DNA of 64,000 bases from Meghimatium bilineatum (taxonomy: Eukaryota > Mollusca > Gastropoda > Stylommatophora > Philomycidae), in contig CM067319.1 of assembly GCA_034231615.1 (NCBI GenBank), forward strand, positions 8,108,391 through 8,172,390, read 5' to 3'. Every line of letters begins with the position of its first letter. The first letter of the stretch is position 1. The position numbers were made by a program, and so were the translations under genes. Positions 20,053 to 30,739 of the stretch are shown piece after piece. The notes under the pieces are model-generated. The model ran no database searches, was not told the origin of the DNA, and saw only the letters and a list, made by a program, of their open reading frames with translations.

Positions 20053-20334
20053 TCTTCTTCGTCTTCTGCGTTCATTCTCAAACTCCTGCAGATTAGCAGG
20101 ATGTAGTCCGGAGAACGGAATGCGTTGTGGCATGGTTTACAGCATTGCTGTGATATCTGCGCCTTTCGGCCTGACACATCCGACTTCAGCATGGCTTTGG
20201 GTCACTGACCCTATATGGGATGGGGCAGCCAATTCCATTCCATAACCTCCTTAGTCGCCTTTTACGACATGCGTGGAAGGTAAACAGTGTTGCTATTCTT
20301 TGCTCCCCTTTCGGGCCCCGGCAACACACGGGCG
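20053..20334 (-). mobile_element. GAA-tailed SINE type A, full length, 11-bp TSD
   Basis: This is the reference-quality copy (282 bp). ATGTTTGGGAC at 20042-20052 is exactly repeated at 20335-20345. In reverse it runs tail (TCTTCTTCGTCTTCTGCG), ATTCTCAAACTCCTGCAGAT, AGCAGGATGTAGTCCGGAGA, TGCGATATCTGCGCC, GACACATCCGACTTCAGCAT, CCTATATGGGATGGGGCAGC, CTTTTACGACATGCGTGG and GCTCCCCTTTCGGGCC, ending CACACGGGCG. Confidence 0.95.
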
Positions 20335-20345
20335 ATGTTTGGGAC

Positions 20346-21047
20346 AATTTTGTATGATGAATGGGTGCCCAGGATTTTGATTTCCAAAATCTGGTAATCC
20401 TGTACAACGGCCCAACACGTTCGACTTCGACAGCATGGTTTCTATACTGGCAAGGTTCAATATTTAAAATGAAGTTGTTATCAACCACTTATAAATGTGA
20501 ATAGAGATTTTGTTCCTGTTTCCCAAAGGTTGTGATGTGCATGCCCAGACAGGCATCTGCGGCGCCGACATTTGAATTAAGCTGTAGGGGTGGCGTAACG
20601 ATGCTGGTAGCGTCGAAGTGTTGACATTTTCCAGGGATTTTGTGTCCGGTGTTTATACGTGTGAAAACGGTCAAGCCACTGGATAAGGCGAAATTAAGTG
20701 CCCAATCTACTGACCAACATGAATGTCAGAGTTAGCGTTCCCAACAGAGTTCAAAATGGAAGGTCAGCTTTCATTTGGAGGTCTGAGACTTAATTACAGT
20801 ATCGCGTGTCCAGGTTTCTCTCTGTGTGGGTGGGTTAAATGGGTCAAACACTGCCAACAAATCAGTGTCCAAGAGATAGAAAACGAGAGTCAGGTGAATT
20901 CTTTAGAACAATGCTGTACTTGTGTAAGCACTTTCCATTACTATAGAATCTCCCATTGGTTGCTTGAGCCCACATCGGGAGAATAGTGACAGTTACCTTT
21001 CTAGGCACGTCGTAAGAGGTGCTCGTCTCCTTCTTCTTCTCATTCGT
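20346..21047. other. Unassigned sequence
   Basis: No recognised repeat. An 87-codon plus-strand frame (20723-20986) has no motif I recognise and no supporting splice context. Confidence 0.4.
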
Positions 21048-21345
21048 AGTTTAACATTTCTACACAGTAAGTTAGGTTTAACATTTCTACACAGTAAGTT
21101 AGGTTTAACATTTCTACACAGTAAGTTAGGTTTAACATTTCTACACAGTAAGTTAGGTTTAACATTTCTACACAGTAAGTTAGGTTTAACATTTCTACAC
21201 AGTAAGTTAGGTTTAACATTTCTACACAGTAAGTTAGGTTTAACATTTTTACACAGTAAGTTAGGTTCACCATGTCCACACAGTAAGTTAGGTTCACCAT
21301 GTCTACACAGTAAGTTCGGTTCACCATGTCTACACAGCAAGTCCC
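21048..21345. repeat. 27-bp minisatellite, 11 copies
   Basis: The units are TTTAACATTTCTACACAGTA plus AGTTAGG. The last four change to CACCATGTCYACACAG. The period is a multiple of three and free of stops in several frames, so 9-residue repeats appear on both strands; I regard these as non-coding. Confidence 0.97.
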
Positions 21346-21599
21346 GTTCTCTTAATTAATAAATGATGATTTGAAATCTTATGTGAAATCTCATCAAGAC
21401 TCCCATACATCTTTCTGTCGTATTGCGTGATACCGTGGTTGCTAATACGCCTATTGGCCTGGTATCTCTGACTTTATGACCAGTGCTTGCTTGGGCAGTA
21501 ATGTGGTCTTGTACGATGTCAGCGATGGCCCGACTAATCTTAGTTTTCAGCCTCTGTTGGCGGGGCTAAGCCCCCCACCCAATCTTGACTTCAAGGAGT
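21346..21599. other. Unassigned sequence
   Basis: Unique-looking sequence without a gene; partial similarity to 33270-33360 (GTGGTCTTGTACGATGTCAG and GTGATCCTGTTCGATGTCAG, both followed by ATGGCCCGAC), so it is a low-copy dispersed repeat. Confidence 0.45.
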
Positions 21600-21822
21600 T
21601 GACCTCGATGGGTAGGACGTAACTAAGAATGTTTCGAGGGTAGAGTTGACTGTCCCATTCTATGTAGGGTCAAAGTGACACAAAAGCCATACTGAGGTAG
21701 GATATGTCAGGATGAGCAGCGTAGATATCCCAACAAATTGTAAACCATAACACGACTAATTCCGTTTACCGGACTACATCCTGCTAATCTGCAGGAGTTT
21801 GAGAACTAACGCAAAGAAAGAA
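21600..21822 (+). mobile_element. GAA-tailed SINE type A (left half of inverted pair)
   Basis: The copy includes AGAGTTGACTGTCCCATTCT, AGGGTCAAAGTGACAC, the core (GAGGTAGGATATGTCAGG) and CATCCTGCTAATCTGCAGGA, ending GAACTAACGCAAAGAAAGAA. It is joined tail-to-tail to the next entry. Confidence 0.8.
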
Positions 21823-22022
21823 GAAACTATGGAATTGTTTACAGCTTAATTGTGATATCTGTCGGCCTGGCACATCCAATTTCAGCGCAGCTTCTATGTG
21901 ACTTTGACCCTATATGGAATAGGACAGCAACAACAACCAAAAAACAGATTCCTCTACGACTTAAATTGGAGGTAAACAGTTTTACTTTTCTTTGCTCCCC
22001 CTTCGGACCCTTGCGAACCACT
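21823..22022 (-). mobile_element. SINE type A (right half of inverted pair), tail end missing
   Basis: It starts directly at ATGGAATTGTTTACAGC and continues GTGATATCTGTCGGCCTGG, CACATCCAATTTCAGCGCAG, GACCCTATATGGAATAGGAC and TTGCTCCCCCTTCGGACCC. The ~70 bp expected at its tail side are absent, so the palindrome has an asymmetric centre. Confidence 0.75.
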
Positions 22023-22079
22023 AGAGAAGAAGAATTTCAAACATGGGGGGGGGGGGGGTGGCTCTCTGAGAAGGAAACG

Positions 22080-22170
22080 ATACATTCTACCAGTGTCCCA
22101 AGCCAGGCAAGAGACATGATGTTTATGGCATGCTACAGTCAACCTTCGTAGCTGAGGTGGCAATTAATGA
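22080..22170 (+). mobile_element. Possible degenerate LINE 3' fragment
   Basis: CAAGAGACATGATGTTTATG, GCTACAGTCAACCTTCGTAG, CTGAGGTGGCAATTAATGAT aligns loosely with the RTE-like 3' end (ACAAGAGACAGGAGATGTTG, AGCCAACCTTCGTTGCGGAG). Short and decayed. Confidence 0.4.
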
Positions 22171-22326
22171 TCTTGTTATTTATCGTTAAACATCTTCAAC
22201 CGCACCTTTCGTTAAACATCTTCAAAACCGTTAAACACGCAGTAACGGGGGAAAAAGTCATCTGGTATGTGGTCTATATTTCAGGTTATCTTATTACTGA
22301 CAGTCCTGGACCACTGGCGCCAATCA
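22171..22326. other. Unassigned sequence
   Basis: Short unassigned stretch containing a duplicated TCGTTAAACATCTTCAA. Confidence 0.3.
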
Positions 22327-22460
22327 TAAACGAGGCAACAATTATACACTTGGCAACAATTATAAACAAGGCAACAATTATAAACGAGGCAACAATTATA
22401 AACGAGGCAACAATTATAAACAAGGCAACAATTATAAACGAGGTAACAATTATAAACGAC
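22327..22460. repeat. 18-bp minisatellite, about 7 copies
   Basis: Units are AACAATTATAAACGAGGC with CGAGG/CAAGG variants; the first units carry ACACTTGG in place of AAACGAGG. Confidence 0.95.
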
Positions 22461-23029
22461 GTGTTCTGTATCTTCTTTTTGACAACTCTCTTCTACAATG
22501 GATGCCCAACTCCAGAGAATCATATTTCCTGACTGTATAGTGGATTGCAAAGTCACAAAGAAAATTCAAGCCACATCGCCCAAGACAGAGAGAGGTTCAG
22601 AGAGTTCATTGGGAAGACAACGTTCTGGAAGGAATACGTCACATGACACTCATAGTGGATTAAATATTTATAGTCACAAAAGATGCAAGAGAATAATCCA
22701 GCCACTGATTTATGTTATCTGTTTTCAGACCAATATAAGAGTAAATATTTCACATATGAACTGTCGTGAAAGTACACATCATATTGCAATAATATTACCG
22801 AGACTTTGTCTACTTATCTCGTCCTATAGACGTTGTCCCTCAAGAATCTTTGCTCAACTCCTATTCTAGTTTGTTCCTGATCAGAATTCATGTGTGAGTG
22901 TTTCCAGATTGCTTACAATACATCGGTTTTAGAACTTTGTTTCCCGCCACGAATATTCTGAGCGTATTCCAAGTTCACAATGTTCATAGAAAATGAAGAG
23001 TCATCAGGAGATGTCCAAACAAACGAAAA
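22461..23029. other. Unassigned sequence
   Basis: A 123-codon plus-strand open frame (22498-22869) is present but shows no recognisable domain, and composition is AT-rich like the flanks. I do not support it as a gene. Confidence 0.35.
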
Positions 23030-23390
23030 ATAGTGACAGCAGAAATGGCATGTCTACGAAGAATACTCAGAGTGTCATTTAGAGATAGAATTACGAGCGT
23101 AGAAACGATAACATCAGTAAGATAATCAAAATAATACCAGTAGTGGAACACATCAAAAGACAACAGATCAAGTGGTTTTCACACGCTTCCAGATTACTAA
23201 CAGACAGCATACCACAAATGGCAATGACGCATATACATCACGGCTATAAAGCCAGAGGCAGACCATGTAATAGATAGATCACAGACATCAAAGAAGCCAC
23301 AGGAACAAGCTTACAAACAGCGCACAAGAAGGCCATCTCTAGAGAACCCTTCCGCCTCTGACGCAGCGAGGCAAATAAGGGACACAGCGT
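23030..23390 (+). mobile_element. LINE ORF2 C-terminal remnant with GATA tail
   Basis: Across frameshifts it reads RRILRVSFRDRITSVE, then IKRQQIKWFSHASRLLTDSI, QMAMTHIHHGYKARGRPC and ITDIKEATGTSLQTAHKKA. This is the post-RT segment of a non-LTR retrotransposon. It runs straight into (ATAG)n after GGGACACAGCG, so the tetranucleotide tract is best explained as an expanded LINE tail. Confidence 0.75.
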
Positions 23391-23531
<141 letters not shown>

Positions 23532-23534
23532 ATT

Positions 23535-23715
23535 AGAATCCGTGAATTATCGTCCCGTGAATTTCGTTGGTCGGTCTTCATTTTTTGGCGGGCGACTCCG
23601 AGTATGTGCATAGTGATCAATGAAAATCACGACAATAATGAAAAACGTCACGAATGAAGGCTTGTTTACGTTCTGTTGAGAAGTATATACTGGAACCGGT
23701 CATGGCAAAACATAA
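23535..23715 (+). mobile_element. Fold-back MITE (PAL family), copy 4
   Basis: The right arm is very well preserved: CACGACAATAATGAAAAACG, TCACGAATGAAGGCTTGTTT, ACGTTCTG. The centre is TTGGCGGGCGACTCCGAGTA and GTGATCAATGAAAA. The left part retains GAATTTCGTTGGTCGG. It ends at ACTGGAACCGGTCATGG. Confidence 0.8.
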
Positions 23716-23744
23716 AGTTTACTGTTTCAAATGCGATATTGTGT

Positions 23745-24210
23745 GAAAGAGAAATTATCAATGCGTGTTTAGTTCACGAAGTTGTGTTAAGAAGAAGTTA
23801 TGAATGCGTGTTTAGTTCGCGAAGCTGCTGTCTCCAAGGCGTAGTTGTAGTAATGAGAGGTTATGAAAGCGTGTTATATTCACGAAGTTGTGTTAAGGGC
23901 TAGCCAGGAATGCTTGTTTAGTTCACGAAGTTGCTGTCTCCAACTCTTAGTTGTGTTAAGGAGAGTTTATGAATGCATGTTTAGTTCACGAAGTTGCTGT
24001 CTCCAACTCGTAGTTGTGTTAAGGAGAGGTTATGAATGCATGTTTAGTTCACGAAGTTGTGTTAAGGAGAGTTTATGAATGCATGTTTAGTTCACGAAGT
24101 TGTGTTAAGGAGAGTTTATGAATGCATGTTTAGTTCACGAAGTTGCTGTCTCCAACTCGTAGTTGTGTTAAGGAGAGGTTATGAATGCGTGTTTAGTTCA
24201 CGAAGGGAGA
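23745..24210. repeat. About 63-bp minisatellite with shorter units
   Basis: Long units are GAATGCATGTTTAGTTCACG, AAGTTGCTGTCTCCAACTCG, TAGTTGTGTTAAGGAGAGGT, TAT. Units of about 40 bp lack the CTGTCTCCAACTCGTAGTTG segment, as if deleted between the two GTTG words. About nine units in total, mixed. Confidence 0.9.
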
Positions 24211-25637
24211 CATTCAAGTCTAATATTTTCCCCAGTATCATTACGTCCCTCCAGTACTTCAGAATATATGCCTGGGCGAACTAGTCATCATTTCCGTCCG
24301 ATCTGTTGACCCATCTGCATTGATGGTACAAATAGTATTCGTCGCCAACTAGGAGTGTGCCATAAAAGTACAAATATTTAATATTCAACTGGTGCCAGCA
24401 TCTCCCCGTCATCCAAGAGGATCATTGAACCTGAATACAAAAATAAAAGTAAAACAAATCGAAGCAAGAAATGCAGTAACAATGACATTTTCACTGGTGG
24501 CAGTTTGTCATACTATTCATTTGCTTTCCTTAGTCGCCTCTTATGACATGGCTGGAAATACTACAGTATCCATATTCTTTGCAGAATTAACAAGAAGTCC
24601 ATGACATAATTGCCGCACAGGTAAAAAAATTTAAAACGAAGTAGAAGAAGAAAAAGAGGGTTAGATGAGAAAGATATTTATGAAAAGTAGGAGCAGCAAG
24701 TAATTAAAGAAATGACAGACAGAAATACACTTAAATAAACGCACAGATCCCCATTTGGATTATATGGCTAAGTGTTCAACCACTCAACAGCGACAAAGAG
24801 CTATTACGTGTCTGCTGACACCAGTCTAGATAATTCTAAATCTATCTTGTTAATCTGTTGAAAAATGTCGGATTAGACACAAGGAAGTCGTTGAATCAAG
24901 ACCAATCGGAAGATGAATTCATTTCAAGGATTTAAATCAATAAAAGATTGTCTGTTCTTGAATAATTAATACTCTTAACACCGAGGATTGCGTAGATTAT
25001 TGACAATGTGACCGATGGTACAGTATGGAAACATAAACAAAGGAAAAACAAGCGAAGGCACAATTGATATGTCTGATAAGTGGAGATAAGCAATTTTAAA
25101 ATCTGTTTTATTGGCTTTGTTAGGATTATCTTAATTGCGGTTTGGTCAATTGTTGTCGTGAGCGATGGGGGTGTCAGTACAATGAGAGTTGGCATACTGG
25201 CTTCAAGAACAATGGTGTCATGACTGATAAAACAAGGGGATTGTTTAGAATTCCTTATGTACATGTGTTGTAAACGACGACGCCGGTGTACTGCCGGGGC
25301 ATGAAATGGTAGAAAGGTATATCTACACCGTCACCTGCAACTCCATAGGTATGTGGACTTTTGGGTGTTCAAATCCCTTACTTAGGAAATTAGATCATGA
25401 CCTTCAGTACTAGGAATTTAGGCGAATGTTGGGTAACCTCCCCACTCCCTCTTTAGACGAAAGTTGAAATAGATTACTGAAGTTTCGCTAATCACTGATA
25501 ACACACATAATAAACACGCAAAATACGAAGTTTCAACTAAAAGGCCTTTATAAAAAAAACACCTTCACAACATCAGAGGATGAATAAGACAGGCACTATT
25601 GACGTTCACGTTCACAAGATATAAATAAATATAGAAG
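24211..25637. other. Unassigned AT-rich sequence, 1.4 kb
   Basis: The longest stretch with no repeat I can assign. The 110-codon minus-strand frame at 24932-25264 has no domain that I recognise. Confidence 0.4.
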
Positions 25638-25742
25638 CAGCTATCGTCTCCTCTATATTTAACTCTGCCATGCAGCTATCGTCTCCTCTATATTTAACTC
25701 TGCCATGCAGCTATCATCTCCTCTATATTTAACTCTGCCATG
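25638..25742. repeat. 35-bp tandem triplication
   Basis: Three near-identical units: CTATCGTCTCCTCTATATTT, AACTCTGCCATGCAG. The third has ATCATC for ATCGTC. Confidence 0.95.
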
Positions 25743-25981
25743 TTAATGTAAAGATTTCGCTGTGATTATTACATATTATCGATTTCCCATCTCCTCGTGA
25801 ACGATTTGTTTAAAATAATGTTCACCAATAATCTAATTAAAATGAATGAATTACGAACGAATATAATGGAATGACATTTTAAAGAAAAACGGCCCTCCCC
25901 CTTTCCCTACTAAAGACGTATCTACGGCCCTGGTGGTCTGTAATTCATAGCTAATGAGATAGCCTGTACCATCTTATTAAA
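25743..25981. other. Unassigned AT-rich sequence
   Basis: No gene or repeat recognised. Confidence 0.3.
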
Positions 25982-26095
25982 GGTCAAAGTACTCGCAGCT
26001 TCGCTGTAGTTGGACAGAAGCAGATAGCGATCGCAACCAAGCTATAAAACACAAGACAGCGTTCAGTTCTTCGGAATGTATCCTGATAACAAGGA
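25982..26095 (+). mobile_element. GAA-tailed SINE type A, 3' half, truncated at junction
   Basis: AAAGGTCAAAGTACTCGCAG, GAAGCAGATAGCGATCGCAA, CAAGACAGCGTTCAGTTCTT and GTATCCTGATAACAAGGAG align to the SINE A core and 3' part. It abuts the inverted type B element that holds the 41-bp array. Confidence 0.6.
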
Positions 26096-26097
26096 GT

Positions 26098-29000
26098 CTA
26101 TTCTCTTTCAATGTTCATTCTCAAACTCCCACTGGTTCTCTCTTGTAGCAGGACAATGTTCATTCTCAAACTCCCAATGGATCTCTCCTGTAGCAGGACA
26201 ACATTCTCAAACTCCCAATGGATCTCTCCTGTAGCAGGACAACATTCTCAAACTCCCAATGGATCTCTCCTGTAGCAGGACAATGTTCATTCTCAAACTC
26301 CCGCTGGATCTCTCCTGTAGCAGGACAACATTCTCAAACTCCCAATGGATCTCTCCTGTAGCAGGACAATGTTCATTCTCAAACTCCCAATGGATCTCTC
26401 CTGTAGCAGGACAACATTCTCAAACTCCCAATGGATCTCTCCTGTAGCAGGACAACATTCTCAAACTCCCAATGGATCTCTCCTGTAGCAGGACAACATT
26501 CTCAAACTCCCAATGGATCTCTCCTGTAGCAGGACAACATTCTCAAACTCCCAATGGATCTCTCCTGTAGCAGGACAACATTCTCAAACTCCCAATGGAT
26601 CTCTCCTGTAGCAGGACAACATTCTCAAACTCCCAATGGATCTCTCCTGTAGCAGGACAACATTCTCAAACTCCCAATGGATCTCTCCTGTAGCAGGACA
26701 ACATTCTCAAACTCCCAATGGATCTCTCCTGTAGCAGGACAACATTCTCAAACTCCCAATGGATCTCTCCTGTAGCAGGACAATGTTCATTCTCAAACTC
26801 CCAATGGATCTCTCCTGTAGCAGGACAATGTTCATTCTCAAACTCCCAATGGATCTCTCCTGTAGCAGGACAACATTCTCAAACTCCCAATGGATCTCTC
26901 CTGTAGCAGGACAACATTCTCAAACTCCCAATGGATCTCTCCTGTAGCAGGACAATGTTCATTCTCAAACTCCCAATGGATCTCTCCTGTAGCAGGACAA
27001 CATTCTCAAACTCCCAATGGATCTCTCCTGTAGCAGGACAACATTCTCAAACTCCCAATGGATCTCTCCTGTAGCAGGACAATGTTCATTCTCAAACTCC
27101 CAATGGATCTCTCCTGTAGCAGGACAACATTCTCAAACTCCCAATGGATCTCTCCTGTAGCAGGACAACATTCTCAAACTCCCAATGGATCTCTCCTGTA
27201 GCAGGACAACATTCTCAAACTCCCAATGGATCTCTCCTGTAGCAGGACAATGTTCATTCTCAAACTCCCAATGGATCTCTCTTGTAGCAGGACAACATTC
27301 TCAAACTCCCAATGGATCTCTCCTGTAGCAGGACAATGTTCATTCTCAAACTCCCAATGGATCTCTCTTGTAGCAGGACAACATTCTCAAACTCCCAATG
27401 GATCTCTCCTGTAGCAGGACAACATTCTCAAACTCCCAATGGATCTCTCCTGTAGCAGGACAATGTTCATTCTCAAACTCCCAATGGATCTCTCTTGTAG
27501 CAGGACAACATTCTCAAACTCCCAATGGATCTCTCTTGTAGCAGGACAACATTCTCAAACTCCCAATGGATCTCTCTTGTAGCAGGACAACATTCTCAAA
27601 CTCCCAATGGATCTCTCCTGTAGCAGGACAATGTTCATTCTCAAATTCCCGCTGGATCTCTCCTGTAGCAGGACAACATTCTCAAACTCCCAATGGATCT
27701 CTCCTGTAGCAGGACAACATTCTCAAACTCCCAATGGATCTCTCCTGTAGCAGGACAACATTCTCAAACTCCCAATGGATCTCTCCTGTAGCAGGACAAC
27801 ATTCTCAAACTCCCAATGGATCTCTCCTGTAGCAGGACAACATTCTCAAACTCCCAATGGATCTCTCCTGTAGCAGGACAACATTCTCAAACTCCCAATG
27901 GATCTCTCCTGTAGCAGGACAACATTCTCAAACTCCCAATGGATCTCTCCTGTAGCAGGACAACATTCTCAAACTCCCAATGGATCTCTCCTGTAGCAGG
28001 ACAACATTCTCAAACTCCCAATGGATCTCTCCTGTAGCAGGACAACATTCTCAAACTCCCAATGGATCTCTCTTGTAGCAGGACAACATTCTCAAACTCC
28101 CAATGGATCTCTCCTGTAGCAGGACAACATTCTCAAACTCCCAATGGATCTCTCCTGTAGCAGGACAACATTCTCAAACTCCCAATGGATCTTTCCTGTA
28201 GCAGGACAACATTCTCAAACTCCCAATGGATCTCTCTTGTAGCAGGACAACATTCTCAAACTCCCAATGGATCTCTCCTGTAGCAGGACAACATTCTCAA
28301 ACTCCCAATGGATCTCTCCTGTAGCAGGACAACATTCTCAAACTCCCAATGGATCTCTCCTGTAGCAGGACAATGTTCATTCTCAAACTCCCAATGGATC
28401 TCTCTTGTAGCAGGACAACATTCTCAAACTCCCAATGGATCTCTCTTGTAGCAGGACAACATTCTCAAACTCCCAATGGATCTCTCTTGTAGCAGGACAA
28501 CATTCTCAAACTCCCAATGGATCTCTCCTGTAGCAGGACAATGTTCATTCTCAAACTCCCGCTGGATCTCTCCTGTAGCAGGACAACATTCTCAAACTCC
28601 CAATGGATCTCTCCTGTAGCAGGACAACATTCTCAAACTCCCAATGGATCTCTCCTGTAGCAGGACAACATTCTCAAACTCCCAATGGATCTCTCCTGTA
28701 GCAGGACAACATTCTCAAACTCCCAATGGATCTCTCCTGTAGCAGGACAACATTCTCAAACTCCCAATGGATCTCTCCTGTAGCAGGACAACATTCTCAA
28801 ACTCCCAATGGATCTCTCCTGTAGCAGGACAACATTCTCAAACTCCCAATGGATCTCTCCTGTAGCAGGACAACATTCTCAAACTCCCAATGGATCTCTC
28901 CTGTAGCAGGACAACATTCTCAAACTCCCAATGGATCTCTCCTGTAGCAGGACAACATTCTCAAACTCCCAATGGATCTCTCCTGTAGCAGGACAACATT

Positions 29001-30082
29001 CTCAAACTCCCAATGGATCTCTCCTGTAGCAGGACAACATTCTCAAACTCCCAATGGATCTCTCCTGTAGCAGGACAACATTCTCAAACTCCCAATGGAT
29101 CTCTCCTGTAGCAGGACAACATTCTCAAACTCCCAATGGATCTCTCCTGTAGCAGGACAACATTCTCAAACTCCCAATGGATCTCTCCTGTAGCAGGACA
29201 ACATTCTCAAACTCCCAATGGATCTCTCCTGTAGCAGGACAACATTCTCAAACTCCCAATGGATCTCTCCTGTAGCAGGACAACATTCTCAAACTCCCAA
29301 TGGATCTCTCCTGTAGCAGGACAACATTCTCAAACTCCCAATGGATCTCTCCTGTAGCAGGACAACATTCTCAAACTCCCAATGGATCTCTCCTGTAGCA
29401 GGACAACATTCTCAAACTCCCAATGGATCTCTCCTGTAGCAGGACAACATTCTCAAACTCCCAATGGATCTCTCCTGTAGCAGGACAACATTCTCAAACT
29501 CCCAATGGATCTCTCCTGTAGCAGGACAACATTCTCAAACTCCCAATGGATCTCTCCTGTAGCAGGACAACATTCTCAAACTCCCAATGGATCTCTCCTG
29601 TAGCAGGACAACATTCTCAAACTCCCAATGGATCTCTCCTGTAGCAGGACAACATTCTCAAACTCCCAATGGATCTCTCCTGTAGCAGGACAACATTCTC
29701 AAACTCCCAATGGATCTCTCCTGTAGCAGGACAACATTCTCAAACTCCCAATGGATCTCTCCTGTAGCAGGACAACATTCTCAAACTCCCAATGGATCTC
29801 TCCTGTAGCAGGACAACATTCTCAAACTCCCAATGGATCTCTCTTGTAGCAGGACAACATTCTCAAACTCCCAATGGATCTCTCCTGTAGCAGGACAACA
29901 TTCTCAAACTCCCAATGGATCTCTCCTGTAGCAGGACAACATTCTCAAACTCCCAATGGATCTCTCCTGTAGCAGGACAATGTTCCTAAGATATTCAGCG
30001 GGACGTAATCATGAGAAAGGAAATGCATTTTGACGCTGTTTTATTTGGACCAATGTCCTGACACACCCGTCTTTGGCGTGAG
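26098..30082 (-). mobile_element. GAA-tailed SINE type B carrying the 3.9-kb array
   Basis: The left edge has the type B 3' end (TTCATTCTCAAACTCCCACT, GGTTCTCTCTTGTAGCAGGA). The array follows, then the remaining type B sequence resumes at 29984: ATATTCAGCGGGACGTAATC, GGAAATGCATTTTGACGCTG, TTTTATTTGGACCAATGTCC, GACACACCCGTCTTTGGCG. One element of about 160 bp has thus been inflated to about 4 kb by amplification of a 41-bp internal segment. Confidence 0.88.
26110..29983. repeat. 41/45-bp minisatellite, roughly 90 copies
   Basis: Main unit (41 bp): CAACATTCTCAAACTCCCAA, TGGATCTCTCCTGTAGCAGG, A. A 45-bp unit carries CAATGTTCATTCTC, the form seen in intact SINE B, and is scattered mainly through the first half. 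CCGCTGG (the SINE form) instead of CCAATGG occurs near 26300, 27652 and 28560. The 900-bp stretches around 27640 and 28550 look duplicated. The right half, about 28.6-29.9 kb, is almost pure 41-bp units. Confidence 0.98.
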
Positions 30083-30286
30083 AAGAAGACTGAGAAAAAA
30101 ACAAGAAGAAGAAGAAGAAACGGAGAAGGTTCGAGTTTATATCCCATCCTATAGGTCAGCGTAACCAAAATGCTTGTCCATGTGCACCCGAAATCCAAAC
30201 ACAAACTTCAAGACTGCCCAACTTATAAAGAGCAAAGACGGCATATCTGGTCAGAGGATTATAGACCGGCACTAACCTGGAGATGA
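30083..30286. other. Unassigned sequence
   Basis: GAA-rich at its left edge (AACAAGAAGAAGAAGAAACG), otherwise unassigned. Confidence 0.35.
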
Positions 30287-30570
30287 TTGCTTCTGCGTTC
30301 ATTCTCAAACTCCTGCACATTAGCAGAATGTAGTCTGGAGAAAGGAATGCGTTATGTCATGGTTTACAGCATTTCTGCGATATCTGCATACTAGAAATTT
30401 TGGCCTGAAACATCCGACTTCAGCATGGCTTTGAGTCACTGACCCTATATGAGACGGGACAGCAAACTCCACCCCTTAACCATCTCTAGTCGCCTATTAT
30501 GGCATGCATGGAAGGCAAGTAGTGTTGCTATTTTTTGCTATCTCGTGGTCCCCCTCAACACACGGGCGCT
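30287..30570 (-). mobile_element. GAA-tailed SINE type A
   Basis: In reverse: GCTTCTGCGTTCATTCTC, CTGCACATTAGCAGAATGTA, GCGATATCTGCATACTAG with a small insertion, ACATCCGACTTCAGCATGG, CCCTATATGAGACGGGACAG, CAACACACGGGCGC. Nearly full length. Confidence 0.85.
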
Positions 30571-30654
30571 GAAGATGCCAATTGACTTCGTCCTTACAAT
30601 AAGCATGATAATCTACAATTACAGCAGATGCTTAACACAGAAGAAGAGGTGAAA

Positions 30655-30739
30655 GTGACGAAATGTCGTGCTGAACTCGAATGTGTCCTGTCTAAAGGTG
30701 CAAATGTTTAACCAAACTGTAGGCAATGACGCATTTAAT
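30655..30739 (+). mobile_element. SINE type A fragment
   Basis: GTGACGAAATGTCGTGCTGA, ACTCGAATGTGTCCTG, AAAGGTGCAAATG and CAATGACGCATTT match the SINE A mid-region. Its 3' end is replaced by the following array. Confidence 0.55.

Noticed and set aside
21048..21345. Repetitive secreted or structural peptide (LTFLHSKLG repeats)
   Set aside because: A 27-bp repeat read in frame; the opposite strand is equally open, and no signal peptide or codon constraint is seen.
22498..22869. A 123-codon plus-strand gene
   Set aside because: No recognisable domain, composition like the surrounding AT-rich DNA, no splice or promoter support.
26110..29983. CRISPR-like array of regularly spaced repeats
   Set aside because: Units are contiguous with no unique spacers, the genome is eukaryotic, and the array is embedded in a SINE.
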